This document shows positions 14,738 through 15,584 of a stretch of 15,584 nucleotides of DNA, piece after piece. The notes under the pieces are model-generated. The model did not search any database. It had not been told where the DNA came from and was given only the letters and a program-made list of their open reading frames with translations. The number at the start of each line of letters is the position of its first letter. Position 1 is the first letter of the stretch. Location of the stretch: NCBI GenBank assembly GCA_944325615.1, contig CALVAU010000101.1:1-15584 (forward strand), in the 5' to 3' direction. The DNA comes from Candidatus Gastranaerophilales bacterium (lineage in GTDB: Bacteria > Cyanobacteriota > Vampirovibrionia > Gastranaerophilales > Gastranaerophilaceae). A program made the position numbers and the translations under genes.

Positions 14738-14797
14738 ACTAACCTCCATATATTATTAACTAGTTTTATATTTTTATTTTAAGTAACAAACTTCTTA

Positions 14798-14828
14798 TTT
14801 ATAATCTCTAAAATAAAGACTAAGTCAA
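14798..14828 (-). promoter_or_regulatory. Predicted promoter of nrdJ
   Basis: On the minus strand TTGACT (14823-14828, 5/6 match) is followed after 19 bases by TATAAA (14798-14803); TTATAA at an 18-base spacing is also possible. The leader would be about 55 bases to the GTG start. No cobalamin-riboswitch-like conserved element is visible in it. Confidence 0.5.
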
Positions 14829-14951
14829 ATAATCATCCCCATTAAAATAAAATTTAAAGCATGACTTTGTATAAAAATTCTACATCAATTTTGACAGGCA
14901 TGCAACATGATTTGATTCAATCTATTACAAAATCTTTACTTCTAAAATGTA

Positions 14952-14965
14952 ACAAAATATTTTGT
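14952..14965. promoter_or_regulatory. 14-bp palindrome upstream of the symporter gene, operator-like
   Basis: ACAAAATATTTTGT is a perfect palindrome. A degraded copy (ACAAAATCTTTACT, 11 of 14 identical) lies 25 bases upstream at 14927-14940. It is about 55 bases before the symporter TTG start and 124 bases beyond the nrdJ -35, so it more probably serves the symporter gene. A TATAAT at 14994-14999 could be the -10, but this would leave a very short leader. Confidence 0.4.
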
Positions 14966-15018
14966 CATATTTAGGAAATTTATATGTTTATTATATAATA
15001 CTTTCGAGGTGAAAATTT

Positions 15019-15584
15019 TTGAAACACTCTAAACTTACAGCCCTGATATTTATAGCATTATTTTTAGGTGTAATAGTTGGACATTTTATACCAGATTTTG
15101 CAGTAAAGATGAGACCTTTTGCAGATATATTTTTACGAATGGTAAATATGATTATAGCACCATTACTGTTTTCAACTTTGGTAGTTGGAATTGCAGGACA
15201 TGGTGATGCAAAAAGTTTGGGTAAAATCGGACTTAAAACCATTATATATTTTGAAGTTGTAACCACATTAGCTTTAATCATAGGGCTAACAATGGGTAAT
15301 ATATTCAAACCGGGTGTTGGTTTTGTATCTGGAACATCTGCTCATGCAATACAAATGCAAGAAGCAGGTTTGATGGCTGCAACTCATGCCCATACCTCAA
15401 TCAGTGCTATGGTAACTGATATTTTTCCTACAAGCATAGTTGATGCTATGGCTAAGGGCAATCTATTGCAAATAGTTGTATTTTCAATATTTTTTGCACT
15501 TGCAATTTGTGCAGTCGGGAAAAAAGCTCAACCTGTTTTGGATCTTTTGAATTCCGTATCGCAAATAATGTTCAAATTCACAGA
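15019..15584 (+). CDS. Dicarboxylate/amino-acid:cation symporter (DAACS, GltP/GltT/DctA-like), N-terminal part
   Basis: The gene runs off the right edge; 188 codons are visible. It starts at TTG (15019-15021), with GAGGTG at 15006-15011 giving a 7-base spacing. An in-frame TGA at 15010-15012 rules out a start further upstream, and the next ATG would cut into the first membrane helices. The residues match the first half of the family: a first helix LTALIFIALFLGVIVGHFIP, then FADIFLRMVNMIIAPLLFSTLVVGIAG (typical TM2), and IFPTSIVDAMAKGNLLQIVVFSIFFALAI (TM4 region). These proteins take up glutamate, aspartate or C4-dicarboxylates with Na+ or H+. The substrate-binding NMDGT motif lies beyond the window, so specificity cannot be read. 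Transcribed divergently from nrdJ. Confidence 0.9.
   Translation, partial: MKHSKLTALIFIALFLGVIVGHFIPDFAVKMRPFADIFLRMVNMIIAPLLFSTLVVGIAGHGDAKSLGKIGLKTIIYFEVVTTLALIIGLTMGNIFKPGVGFVSGTSAHAIQMQEAGLMAATHAHTSISAMVTDIFPTSIVDAMAKGNLLQIVVFSIFFALAICAVGKKAQPVLDLLNSVSQIMFKFT

Noticed and set aside
14750..14830. Cobalamin riboswitch in the nrdJ leader
   Set aside because: The predicted leader is only about 55 bases and lacks GC-rich conserved stem elements; a cobalamin riboswitch needs far more sequence.
14952..14965. NrdR box near nrdJ
   Set aside because: The palindrome has ACA and TGT ends, but its centre is T|A instead of the A|T centre of the NrdR consensus. It lies far upstream of the nrdJ promoter, and the second copy is not at the usual spacing of about 31 bases.
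14991..15308. A 105-residue minus-strand frame at the right edge
   Set aside because: It is antisense to the clearly recognisable N-terminus of the DAACS symporter, so it is a shadow.
1..15584. Mobile elements, CRISPR arrays, tRNA or rRNA genes
   Set aside because: No transposase or integrase motifs, no regularly spaced repeats, and no cloverleaf or rRNA-like sequence were seen on either strand.

Overview
The window is AT-rich (roughly one third G+C by eye) and comes from a bacterium with two membranes. It carries lipopolysaccharide-export genes (lptB and an LptF/LptG permease) and a complete three-part RND efflux operon with a TolC-type outer-membrane channel. A B12-dependent ribonucleotide reductase, short AT-rich intergenic gaps and a single LptF/G gene beside lptB would fit a non-photosynthetic relative of cyanobacteria (Vampirovibrionia/Melainabacteria, Gastranaerophilales-like). 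That placement is an inference from gene content, not a measured phylogeny.

Layout: nearly everything is on the minus strand, so each operon reads right to left. 1-191 is the 3' end of an unrecognised plus-strand gene, which runs tail to tail into the next gene with a 20-base overlap. 172-2820 is an lptB - lptF/G - phosphodiester glycosidase operon with 1-4 base junctions. 2821-3079 holds the lptB promoter and the trpS terminator. 3080-4084 is trpS, whose protein carries a C-x22-C-x6-C-x2-C iron-sulfur motif. 4202-4486 is a small orphan gene bounded by two hairpin terminators. 4665-10508 is the efflux operon: adaptor (MFP), RND pump, outer-membrane channel. Its promoter has a 7+2+7 inverted repeat lying on the predicted transcription start. 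10607-11961 is uppS-rdgB. 12067-12564 is a single-pass membrane protein of unknown function. 12725-14737 is nrdJ. From 15019 a divergent dicarboxylate/amino-acid:cation symporter runs off the right edge; it starts at TTG.

How the genes fit together: LptB and LptF/G power lipopolysaccharide extraction from the inner membrane, and UppS makes the undecaprenyl lipid carrier for wall and surface glycans. The secreted phosphodiester glycosidase, co-transcribed with lptBF, probably acts on an envelope glycan. The efflux operon spans the same envelope. TrpRS, RdgB and NrdJ are housekeeping proteins for translation, nucleotide-pool cleaning and dNTP synthesis. I found no mobile element, CRISPR array, tRNA or rRNA. 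No intergenic gap exceeds 300 bases. I did not find an obviously new multi-gene system; the most useful leads are the iron-sulfur TrpRS, the glycosidase tied to lptBF, the operator-like palindromes and the two orphan small proteins.
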